Translations under genes and position numbers: made by a program | Shown here: positions 55,089 to 64,000 of the stretch, piece after piece | Layout: every line of letters begins with the position of its first letter | Position numbering within the stretch: position 1 is the first letter of the stretch | Notes under the pieces: generated by a model | Told to the model about the DNA's origin: nothing | The model's database searches: none | The model's input: the letters and a program-made list of their open reading frames with translations, nothing else | Source: Obelidium mucronatum | Lineage: Eukaryota > Chytridiomycota > Chytridiomycetes > Chytridiales > Chytriomycetaceae | Length of the DNA stretch: 64,000 nucleotides | Reading direction: 5' to 3' | Assembly: GCA_025765595.1 (NCBI GenBank) | Contig: JAIVFH010000001.1 | Location: 806,001-870,000 of the forward strand

Positions 55089-55150
55089 TTCATTTTGTTG
55101 GCTTCCAATTCATTTGAGGGCTTTTCGATTTCATTTTTGATGCTTTGAAA
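55089..55150 (-). repeat. Inverted repeat, right arm (~62 bp)
   Basis: Reverse complement of 51043..51104 with a few mismatches (e.g. CCCTCAAATGAATTGG for CCCGAAAATGAATTAG). Flanks outside the arms are only weakly similar over ~12 more bases. Confidence 0.8.
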
Positions 55151-56780
55151 TTCAAATTCTGGTTGTCACCAAAGACAAAATACTGGACCCAGGCGCAAGG
55201 TCGATACACTCCGCCTTCCCTCTTCTTCAGCAGGGAGAGTGAAAAAAGTCCTTGCATTCGGCATATTCTCTAGATTCTGATTTCACATTAGTGAATCTTG
55301 AAGTTCCATGGTAATTTGGATTTGCCATTATTCTTCTGCTTTCAAAAGCTTTCAACACTGCAGAGCTATTGTTAGAACCAGATAGTCAATAAAAGTTTAA
55401 GGGTTCTTGAAGGCACGAGGGCTTAGGGGGCACAAGGGCTTGACCAATAACGGCTTGAGGTCATGAGAGATGGAAAAAAGAGTAACAAAACTGTAAAACT
55501 AACACAGAATGTATTGAAACTGAACTAAAACTCAGAGCAGAAACCTTGCTATTTATGCAAGTTCTAGAATTACAAATAACAAAAGCTCAAAACAGATTTC
55601 AAACTGAAAATTTAACTGAATGTGATAACAAGAGTGATAGCACAATAATAAGTGAAATCAAGAATGCTATCACAAAACTGAAACTGAAAAAGTTGATAAA
55701 CTGACAATTCAAAGATGACAAATCCAAAAATAAAAACTTAAAGTAAAGTCTTACTTTGTGCGACTCGCTCGTAATAACCACTTGGCTAAGAAACTACAGA
55801 GAAATATCCCTATAAGGCAGGTATTCATTTACTATCATATTAAAAGTGCCTGAATCACTTTCTGCAGTAAAGTTGTCTCTTTCATGATCTATGATTGTTT
55901 CTCCATGATTGACGCAGGACTATCTGCTAGTCTGAGTGGCCTCAAATCCAATGACACCCCCACAAGGGAGTTTCCAAGATTCTGTTGCTGTCTATCTTGA
56001 GTGGTCTCAATTTGAGAGGTGTTTTCAGAGTGGAGTCTTTTCGATGGAGTGACAATTCTGTTGTTTGAGTTTGATAGTCCAGCCGCCACTACATCTTTGT
56101 TGCGTTTGGAACTTAAGTTGAAAAAACCTGTTTACAAAGATCTCAAACAGTCCATGATCAAATGGCAGGGATACATAGCCACTAGATCTCAGCTAAAATT
56201 ACTCTGTGTTGGCGTTAATAATGTGGCTGCAAAGCTTATGGCTCTTGTTCTTGGTCATGTTGGACCTGAAGACCATCCTTCAATTCACTTTACAAGATCT
56301 CTTGTGTTTCTTATCAATAGTCTGTACACTTCATTTCATCTTTATCTCTCTTATCTCTTTCTCTCTCTGCTTTGCACCAGTGATCACTTACTTAAACCCC
56401 CTGATTTTCCCCTGATTTTTATCTATTTTATTTGATGCTCCGACTTTTTTTTGTTTTGCTTACTACAAAAAAAATCCAACAGGTGCCACACCCAGTCACA
56501 ACACCACTCCATTGACCAACAATCTTCAAACCATAAGACCCACTTTTGGTAGGCCTCACATTCTTTCAATTCCCTCCAGTTCCTCTAGCTGCGACTTTTT
56601 TTTGGTTTTTCTTTTTTTGCTGCACCAACCAACACCCACCATTCTCTCACTTCATTTTCATCAGTTTCACAATTTTTAAAGCCCATTTTGTGATTTTTAT
56701 ATTTTATTCAGCATGTGCGACTTTTTAACAAAAAATTGAACAAGGCATTATCCGACCCAGCCAACCAAGAATTCTCACCA
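55151..56780. other. Repeat-rich stretch with one coding relic
   Basis: Mostly A/T-rich DNA without intact genes. A plus-strand frame at 56040-56300 reads LLRLELKLKKPVYKDLKQSM and YIATRSQLKLLCVGVNN, coding-like and perhaps a transposon remnant. The rest shows nothing recognisable. Confidence 0.4.
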
Positions 56781-57094
56781 AATGCTATAATCAAAACATT
56801 CAACAAATGCAACATATCCATTGTATTTTCATTGGTATAGCATACCATCTATTCACAGTCTCCATTATGACATAAATGATGTGTTGTAACGTATCTTTTC
56901 TTGTGATGGTAGTGTGCAGCAGTAATCCAATCAATTCTTGAAGTGGCAGGGTTCCGATGACACAGGGATCCTCCTCCTCAAAGGTGAGGTCAACATCCTT
57001 ATCAAATGGAATGTCATACTTGCAACTTACAGGCATCGGTCCAAACGGCTGCGCGATTCCCATGATGTAGTCGTATGTAGATGAGACGCTTGGC

Positions 57095-57853
57095 TCAATT
57101 GCGCCATAGGTTCAAGCCCAAGAATTTTTCCGGGTTCCACTCGAACTTCATTTGGAAGCTTCTCTTTAAAATTTCAAGTGTCTCTTCAAGTGCTTGTTTC
57201 TTCCCTCTCATCAATCCATCGTCGACATGCATTGCGAGCTGCTGCTTGCCTTTCTTGTTGCGTTTGACATACTGCTGTGGGTCTTTTGCTGACTGTCTGA
57301 ATCCGCACTCTCTCTCTAGGTACGTTGTTAACAATTTCCCAAACTCAAACATTGCGTCTGGTCGACGGTATAGCTGAACAAACACTTTAAAGACCATTCC
57401 GCTTGTGCTCTTGCCTTCACTGTTCTTGTAGTCTTCCGGAATGGTAATGTAAAACTCTTTGCCTTCTTTTACGGATGTTATTGTGAATGCTTGGCTAATA
57501 TCAAATGTGACCAGCTCATTGTCCTCAATGGCTGCGTCTACGAGGAACAACTTGTCCTTCGAGACTACCGATGTGCTGGTTTTGCAGTATTCGTCCATTA
57601 AGTCCCCTCTGACACATAATCTGGATTTCTTTCTGCCATCTTTCTTCGTGACGTAAGTAGTTCTTGATTGTATGACTTTCGCGTTGGTGGGACGTGGTAC
57701 CATTTTGATGCAGTTGTTGTCTTCTAACGGCCAATATTCTCCTTCGTTTGCAGATTTTGACCAATCTCCAAACTTTCCCGACATTGCCTGTTTCGTGTTC
57801 AGTGGGTCCGTGACTTTATCCGTTGTGCTTGTAAGTCCCTTTGCTTGACTCAT
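57095..57853 (-). pseudogene. Reverse-transcriptase fragment of the second copia element
   Basis: A 252-codon open frame: VTFDISQAFTITSVKEGKEF (first catalytic Asp region, copia D-x-x-x-A-F), YITIPEDYKNSEG, FKVFVQLYRRPDAMFEFGKL, ECGFRQSAKDPQQYVKR and LAMHVDDGLMRGKKQ (V-D-D box), then FLGLNLWRN. Sequence after it (to ~56800) continues weakly as the copia region before RNase H. No RNase H was found. Confidence 0.75.
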
Positions 57854-58024
57854 TAAAGTTTCAAGTGCTGAAATTTCTTTTGTGACTTTGGTGGTTTCGG
57901 CTTCTTGGGTGATCTCGTTGTTATTGGCTGTTGGGTGAGTACCGGTGTCTTTTCTAGTGTCGGCTTCTCTTCTCGCTCACTTTCTCAATCACTTGCTATT
58001 ACAGGTGGCTGCTCTCAAATCATC

Positions 58025-58483
58025 TCAGTTGGTCTTGGCAGGGGGGGTTTCTAGGACTTGTGTCTGTGGTCTCTTCTTTGTTGATGCTTGAGCTTGGCCC
58101 CCCACAGTCTTGTTGTCTCTGCTCGCACCAGGACTTTCACGAGCCTTCAAATTAGCAATCCGTTGTGACCGTCTTACATTGAAGTGGTGGTTTTCTTCTG
58201 CGTACAGGTGAATGATTGCTGCTTGGTTTTTGATTTGCTTATCATCATCTGAATCGCTTTCCACTAGATCTGGCTCCTCCTCAGACTGTTCTCCATCACT
58301 GCTTGGCTTATCATCATCTGAATTGCTTTCCACTAGATCTGGCTCCTCCTCAGACTGTTCTCCTTCATCTTCACGCGTCATGGAGTTGATTTCATCTATT
58401 TGTATCTCCTCCCGAGTTCCGGTTCCGCAAGGTATGTTGATTGGTTCATGTTCTTCTCTCGCTTCTCCAAACATTAAATCCAT
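58025..58483 (-). pseudogene. Copia connector fragment with internal duplication
   Basis: Acidic then basic linker between integrase and reverse transcriptase. It has a tandem unit GEQSEEEPDLVES[ND]SDDDK present twice (58270-58370), then FNVRRSQRIANLKAR, a motif common in copia connectors. Confidence 0.6.
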
Positions 58484-58587
58484 TTCCTTGTAGTACTCTC
58501 GGATTTCATTTTCTGTTGGAGCGGTCCCGGTTGCAGTGTCTTTTCTGCCGTAAGTAAAAGAACTTTAAAAGAACTTTACATCTCTTG

Positions 58588-60230
58588 CTAACAATTTGAC
58601 CTTTTGCTGTGTAGATATAGTATGATGCCCCATAGAAGGGTTTGCTGCTTCTTGAACGCAGATTCAATGCAGGAGACAATATGGACAAGAAGGCCATCCC
58701 CGTCTTTTCCCATGTAGTTTGACTGGTAAAAGATGGATCTCATGGCGTTGATTATGTCTGAGACAATAGATATGTTGCTATTGCCAGTAGCAAGTCCCAG
58801 CACTTTTGAAGTTTCAACAAACATTACATCAGATCCCAATCGAAACAGACCCAAGTGACTTGGCGACCATCTGTGGGTGGATGAATCTCAAATGGTTCCT
58901 GCTCATGCCCACAAGGCGGCGGATTGTGGTCTTCAATATAAGCTTCAATAGAGTTGGTCTTGTCTAACTTCAAATAGACAGGGCAAGTGCCAATTTTGTT
59001 GGATGGTCGACCAAACCCCATACAACAGCAATCCTTTCCATTTGGCAACTTGTGGCATGTATGAGTATGTATGTGTATTTGCGTCTGGCAACACTGCGCG
59101 GTCCAGCAATTGTTGATGGCTTCCATGGATGTGGTTGAGCAGGGAGTGAGGCCAGTTCACATGATATTGGGGTTCATTTCATGAAACTGAATGGCTGCAG
59201 GCAATGGACCTGCAGTAGTCACAAAAGAGTCCAACACTTCTGCCACAGCAAGCATGGAGTTCTGTTAAATCAATTGCTCGGTGAAGAATTTCTGGACTAA
59301 GGCATTGGAACAGGACTCCATGGCTGTGTTATTGATCAGAGCCAGTCACTTCAGAGACAAAGGCAAAATTTAATGGGTATCCACCCAAGCCGTTGGGTTG
59401 TTTTCCGACTGGAATGGACTGTTTTGTCAGATACGACAGTTTCAGACCAATCAACACTTCCATGATTGTTTCCATTTGCAGTTTGTATACCTTGGCATAT
59501 GTACCTACTTTTATTTCAGTTTTATACATATGTAGTGTGTGTGTGGGGGGGGGGGGGGGGGGTGTGTTTAATATACCAGGATGAGCAGCAGCAATTTTGA
59601 TTCGTTTGGGTAATGGAGGCATGGGTAATGGTATTCCTTCTGGGAGTTCGGGAGATGACAAGTGGAATATGAGGGGATTATCAGAATCCCCCGTAGAAAA
59701 TCCCCTGTAGAAGTTGTAAGAAACATCAAGCGGAATCCATGGTAGCAAACCAATGAAAAGATTTTCGAAACAACAGATTTCCGTTGAGCCGGAGGAGCCA
59801 CCACCTTTCTCAACAAGATCCGCCAGCTTTTTCAGGAGGGTCTTGGATTCTTTTTGATGGGGTGTTGACTTGGCAAGCTTGAGTTTTTCAAGGAAACCGG
59901 GTTCATTCAGGAGTGAAATAAGGGTTTGGTACAATTTGTTGTGCTTTGTTGCTTTTAGTTTTGTGACTTGAGCAACAGATTGGCACTGGTGCATGTTGTA
60001 TTTAAACGCAATCTTACGCGCATGGTCGCAATATTGGTTGGAGTACTGCCACATGAGATGGTCCTGGAATTTCGAACTTACAGCTCCAGGAGCGGGTTTT
60101 GAACGTTGAATGCCAACATTGTTGTCGTAGTCGTCACCATCATTGTCTTAAAGCAAGTACGTCAGAAAATGACAGGGAGTACAGCAAAATAACACACCAT
60201 TTGCTCCATCTCTTGGCAGGTACGGTCTGA
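58588..60230 (-). mobile_element. Helitron-like fragment nested in the second copia element
   Basis: Minus-strand frames 60054-59329 (KIAFKYNMHQCQSVAQVTKL, LLPWIPLDVSYNFY), 59126-58824 (QTQIHIHTHTCHKLPNGKDC, CCMGFGRPSNKIGTCPVY) and 58854-58588 (ISIVSDIINAMRSIFYQSNY). The H-x-H-T-x-T-C...C-x-G-F-x-R-P pattern resembles the segment between the Rep and helicase parts of Helitron proteins (usually C-R-F-G-F-P-R-P). No helicase motif is included, and no termini could be identified. The segment interrupts the copia gene order. Confidence 0.4.
59545..59562. repeat. Poly-G run next to GT repeat
   Basis: Eighteen G in a row after a short GT tract, inside the Helitron-like fragment. Prone to length errors. 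Confidence 0.9.
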
Positions 60231-60243
60231 TGTATTGGTGGCT

Positions 60244-60670
60244 TTAGTTTTCGAAAATACTCGCCATTCCCCACCATTCAAGTTCCACGTTGCCTTTCAA
60301 CATTATCGCCATTGCTCCAAGCTTGTTGGTTTTCATGCGGTTCTCAGCATCTGGATTGCTGCGGTGATAATATGGTGGGCTTTGTGTATCGGTGAGTCCC
60401 TCTTCAATGTTGAACTCTTGTTGCTCATTTCCGATTGTCCCTTTCCAATTGTCTGTTCTAATTTCCAACTATTTTAGTACCAAAGAATTTATCGATCCTC
60501 TTCACAGTTTCTTGGATGTGCGCTCTCTGTTCCGCGCCTTGGTTTCTGGTTATACGTAAGTCTGTCAATCCACTTGCTGAATTGACAATTATTGACCTGT
60601 ATCTTCCCCCATTACAGTCTCTCGCAGGTACTCGCATTTTGCCCACTAAGCTTCTGACTGGGTAATTCAT
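60244..60670 (-). pseudogene. Integrase fragment of the second copia element
   Basis: Two adjoining frames: VPARDCNGGRYRSIIVNSAS (~60600, copia S-x-G-G-x-R-Y block) and MEIRTDNWKGTIGNEQQEF with QSPPYYHRSNPDAENRMKT, which contains the second catalytic Asp (R-T-D-N) and the Glu (A-E-N). A stop separates them. Confidence 0.65.
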
Positions 60671-61836
60671 CCTTGCTGTTGTCTTTGCTTTGGTCCGGGT
60701 GTCTTAACGGGACCATTTTGCCATATCACAGGCAATCCATTCTTCAGAGTCATTGACGATGGTGTGGCGTATCCTTCTGCTTCCAAAGTCCTCCAGATTT
60801 GCTTTCAGATTCCCCTTTTCTGTGACTGTAATCCAACTTCTTTGCAAGTTTCTGACGCTTTGTTTTTCGGTCCATAGTATGCCTTTGTCTTCAAGCTTTG
60901 GCAAACTTCTTCTTTTTCATCTTCGGAAGCCAGTGTAATGTAACCATAATATCATTTGTTTGGCGATGCAAATACTTCGACAAATAACTCATCTTTCTAG
61001 TATATCTGCTTTGGCTGTTCCATGTTCTTTCGCTTTGATAGTTGGCCGATGTCCTTCAGCTCATTGGCCTTGAAAGAATCCTCGGCTATGACGTTTTTGG
61101 CGTACTTTGGCTGGAAGTTGGCATCCAGAATGGTAACCACTACATATTTGTTGGTTTTTGGGTTGTGTAATCTAAAGACTTCCACTCCTTTGCCTCCAGA
61201 CGCGATCATGTTTCCACCAATTGCCTGGGTGTCAACTTTCCTAGAACTGTCTATGGGTTCTACCAAGAACCAATGAAGCCTGTTGACGTTGATCCTCCAT
61301 TGATAGCAGCTTGGGTGAGTGTTCTTTCCTTCTTCCTGTTAGTACTTGCCGCTAAATATGTTCTTCCCCAGTTTTCCGCGTCATTGTTGTTGTAGGATGC
61401 CAGTTGATTGATCTGGGTGTGCAACGTTGGTCTTTGCTAGTTTCCGCCGCTCTGTTGCTGTTTGGATTTTGGACAACTCTGGTTTATGCAGCATCTGTAT
61501 TGGTGTGGACAAGTCTTGGTGCAAAGTGTCCAAGTCCTCTGCAGTGCCCACAAATTCTGTCTTCAATGCTAGGTCTTTGGTAATTGTGCTTTTGATTACC
61601 ATTTTCATTTTGATTATTCTGACAACTTCCATTGTTTTGTTGGTCGCCGCAACCTCTGCCGCCACTACCACCTCTGCAGCGTCCGTCTTTTGGTCATTGG
61701 CGTTGTCCTTCACCTGGCCGTCTTTCTTTTCCTTGGCATTGGTTGAAGTGGCTGAGAGTTTGACTGGAACATCTCCTCAAATATCAGAGATACCCTTCCA
61801 GTGTGACTGATGTGTCAGTAGCCGCATCTACAAATT

Positions 61837-62457
61837 TCATTTGAATATTTTTGCTTCAAGTCCCAAATCAATAAAATCCACTTTTTGCTGGTCATTATAT
61901 TCGGGTTTCTTGTTTAATTTCGCCACATCATTATAGGACTTGATGCGGTCAGTCTTTTCTTTGATATAGACCTCAATTGGGTGAGTGACTCTGTTTGGAT
62001 CCGTCTGCTTATAATTCTTCATAGCAATGTCCAATTTTTCTGGGGTCGTCTTGGTGGTGCCTCTGATTGCCACAATCCTTTCACTGAATATCAGGTGACC
62101 TGATTTCCCAATTTGTTGCATGTAGAGCCTCATTGTTTTATCCACGCGTCTTCTTAACACCAATAAAGCATCTGAGTCGTATTCTTCCCACTTTTCTTTT
62201 TCCTTCAAGTATTTCTCTACTGCGTCCTTGTTGGAATTGTCAGCTTTTGCGACAATTTCCACAGGGGCCTTGAGGGTGCCTCTCATGCGTTCAACAGCCT
62301 TGATCATGCTATCACTGGCCAAACAGGTGTTTTCAGTTTCGTAGATCCAGTCCTTGAGTTCGACAACTGTGGTGCTGATGCTGAGGTGGGTGGTACCTCC
62401 AATTTTGAGTGCTTCAATCAATCTGTCAGTACGATTGTTGTTTTGTTTTGCTGCCAT
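61837..62457 (-). CDS. Gag of the second copia element
   Basis: An intact 206-codon frame starting MAAKQNNNRTDRLIEALKIG, mostly helical and charged (VEKYLKEKEKWEEYDSDALL, RIVAIRGTTKTTPEKLDIAM), typical of copia Gag. It begins 12 bp after the presumed primer site and runs into frame-broken protease sequence. Confidence 0.6.
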   Translation of the reverse strand: MAAKQNNNRTDRLIEALKIGGTTHLSISTTVVELKDWIYETENTCLASDSMIKAVERMRGTLKAPVEIVAKADNSNKDAVEKYLKEKEKWEEYDSDALLVLRRRVDKTMRLYMQQIGKSGHLIFSERIVAIRGTTKTTPEKLDIAMKNYKQTDPNRVTHPIEVYIKEKTDRIKSYNDVAKLNKKPEYNDQQKVDFIDLGLEAKIFK

Positions 62458-62469
62458 TCTTGCGTAGCT

Positions 62470-62483
62470 TAAGACTCTTAATC
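62470..62483 (-). other. Putative primer-binding site of the second copia element
   Basis: On the minus strand GATTAAGAGTCTTA, identical to the 14 bases after the left LTR of the element at 16377, and complementary to a tRNA-Lys(CUU) anticodon arm. Confidence 0.55.
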
Positions 62484-62510
62484 TGGAATTAATAAAGAGA
62501 GTTGTTCTCT

Positions 62511-62585
62511 GGTGGTGGTGTCAGTTTCTGTCTAACTTTCCTTTATTACGAACCCGGTGGTGGTGTCAGTTTCTGTCTAACTTTC
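62511..62585. repeat. 30-bp direct repeat in the presumed LTR
   Basis: A 30-bp unit starting GGTGGTGGTG and ending CTAACTTTC occurs at 62511..62540 and 62556..62585. It lies in the presumed LTR of the second copia element, matching the habit of the first element, whose LTR also carries an internal duplication. Confidence 0.8.
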
Positions 62586-62639
62586 AAACTGACAACTCCA
62601 CCTCCAACACAATGAATAATGAATAAATAAACAATAAAT

Positions 62640-64000
62640 TATTCCCGCTACTTTGTCACCCCAATAGGACTTGTGTTCTATAAGTCTTGGTTTCCTTCTC
62701 ACTCTGCTGTTGAACATAGAGTGTGGGATTTAGGATGGATGGTGGGGCCTGAGTTTGTCCGAATTCTCCGTGGTCACTGCACTGGTCCAAAGCCGGAAGA
62801 CAACTTTACCAATCTCGCCATTCCCAATCAAAGAGACTCTAAAAGACATGTCAATAGTAAAGCAAGGGAGCTTGCTGTCCACTCAGAGAGCATTGACCTT
62901 TCGACTGCCTTTGAACTTTTGAAAGGACGTCATGAACAGGGACACAAACAAGCATTCATGGTTCTGTCTGCTGATGCTATCTATGCTGGTAAAGTCAAGT
63001 TGGTTCCAGAATGCATCAATGGTTCCATAATTGGTGCAGTGGACAAGCATGGTAGTATATAAAAGAATCTAAAAATGTTGCGCATGATTACTCTCAATTA
63101 CTTGCAAAGATATAGGAAAGAGTTGTTGGATGCAGTCATTCCTGATGCAAAACAGTCTTGAAATTGCTTGAGAAGAAATTACAAGCCAAGTCACGGACAA
63201 TATCTACAAAAATTCCAGAAGTTGAAGATGAGACTGGTGGCGGGGATGAGTGTAGTAGTGGTAGTGAGAGTGATTGTGAAGAGGATAATCTCAACTTACA
63301 TACTGCACGAAAAGACAAGAACTTAAGAGGCTCCATGCTGGCTGAACAATCAAAAGCTATCAATCACCAAAAAACCAAAAGCGTCGCAATTCATATGGAC
63401 ATATAGAGAAATCGGCCATTTGGAATGAATTTCTGAAGAATGCAACAGAAACATCATCAACACTCACTGAACTGGTTGCTCAATTGGATGAGAATATTTT
63501 TGAGATTAGCTTGCGTGGGATTCCTCAAAATCAGTCTTGTTATTGCCATGATTGAAACAAATGGGAAGCCAGTCCATTTCCATCAAGTTCTCACTGGTGC
63601 AAAGTGCTGGAAGCTGTTCTAAAGAATACCCTCAAGCTTCAGCAAGACTGGACTCTCTTGCAACTGCCTCCAGCAGACCAAGTTCTTGCTGTTGCTTTGG
63701 CTGATTCTACTGGTGCCGTTTCTACAATTGTTTGCCACCATGCCATTTCAAAGACGGATGCCAAATTGATTACATTTGCTCTCTTTCTGGAGATAATTCA
63801 GGCCATCAATGGACAAATTACTTCATTCAGGAAAGAAAACATCAATGATAATAGTGTCTAATATGCAACTTTCCAGCCAACCTGATTTGTTGTAGGGGAG
63901 ATGTGGCTTTTTGGCAATGACCCACATATCTTGGATAAACTCTTTTTCTGTAGGACAGGAAAATTTGAGTCTGTTGACAGCTGGGACTGTTTTTAGAGTT
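62640..64000 (+). pseudogene. Unclassified transposase-like relic, runs off the window
   Basis: Plus-strand frames 62673-63062 (AFELLKGRHEQGHKQAFMVL, SADAIYAGKVKLVPECINGS, IIGAVDKHG) and 63604-63861 (LQLPPADQVLAVALADSTGA, CHHAISKTDAKLITFALFLE) with an acidic middle part (GGGDECSSGSESDCEEDN). Interrupted by stops. The layout hints at a DNA-transposon protein, but no family is assigned. Confidence 0.4.

Larger units (their letters stand above)
51043..55150. mobile_element. Candidate two-gene DNA transposon (DDE integrase plus RING-finger gene)
   Basis: About 4.1 kb bounded by ~62-bp inverted repeats. Inside are an intron-bearing transposase gene on the plus strand (51157-52617) and a RING-finger gene on the minus strand (~54200-52723), tail to tail with ~105 bp between stops. 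The inverted repeats may be true termini or may be fragments of a repeated coding sequence, since both could encode ENEIEKP-type text; no target duplication is evident next to them. The element copy is damaged. Confidence 0.5.
56800..62640 (-). mobile_element. Second copia-type retrotransposon, decayed, minus strand
   Basis: On the minus strand the copia order is preserved: part of an LTR (from 62484 upward), primer site (62470..62483), gag (62457-61837), a knuckle-like piece (CGHCRGLGHFAPR, ~61530-61570), integrase (60670-60244), Arg/Ser-rich connector (58483-58025) and reverse transcriptase (57853-57095) with a tail to ~56800. Stops and frame changes separate the parts, and ~1.6 kb of foreign sequence (58588-60230) sits between integrase and connector. 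No right-hand LTR was found, so the 3' end is probably lost. Confidence 0.7.

Noticed and set aside
59545..59562. Poly-G/GT tract as a telomere-like or G-quadruplex signal
   Set aside because: A single homopolymer next to a short GT run, not a repeated telomeric unit.

Overview
The window reads as nuclear DNA of a fungus, most likely an early-diverging (chytrid-like) one. The evidence is spliceosomal introns of mostly 50-120 bp with GT..AG ends in nearly every gene, fungal-type genes (GH18 chitinase with chitin-binding modules, a C2-WW-HECT ligase, a KHA1-type antiporter), and genes lost in yeasts but kept in early-diverging lineages (TOE1-like deadenylase, GCP4, F-box/ankyrin proteins, a plant-like LRR relic). 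Species is not claimed.

0-16.2 kb is a compact gene block: a thioesterase fragment, SWC4, a repeat-containing protein, a tail-anchored coiled-coil protein (minus strand), NMN adenylyltransferase, DRE2, three related C2H2 zinc-finger genes with a GT31-like glycosyltransferase between the first two, and an F-box/ankyrin gene. 16.4-21.6 kb is a young Ty1/copia element with almost identical 340-bp LTRs and a 5-bp target duplication. 21.6-23.1 kb holds tRNA-Ser(GCT) and a decayed LRR gene.

23-48 kb is a second dense block: cytochrome P450, TOE1, GCP4, a membrane protein, a SulP anion transporter with STAS domain, a KHA1 cation/H+ antiporter, RSP5, a GH85 ENGase, an unidentified gene, COQ2, mitochondrial ribosomal protein uL3m, a protein kinase and a modular chitinase. 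Several pairs are divergent with only 29-50 bp between start codons. No operon logic applies; the genes serve unrelated housekeeping roles (NAD and ubiquinone synthesis, Fe-S assembly, chromatin, microtubule nucleation, ubiquitination, ion transport).

48-64 kb is a transposon graveyard: a two-gene segment (DDE-integrase transposase and RING-finger gene, convergent) bounded by ~62-bp inverted repeats, a decayed minus-strand copia element apparently carrying a nested Helitron-like fragment, and unclassified coding relics.

A recurring oddity is single-base frame breaks, mostly an extra base, inside conserved coding sequence of at least nine genes at 1-15 kb and 38-47 kb, while genes at 23-38 kb and 42-45 kb read cleanly. 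They look like assembly indels or decay and need read-level checking.
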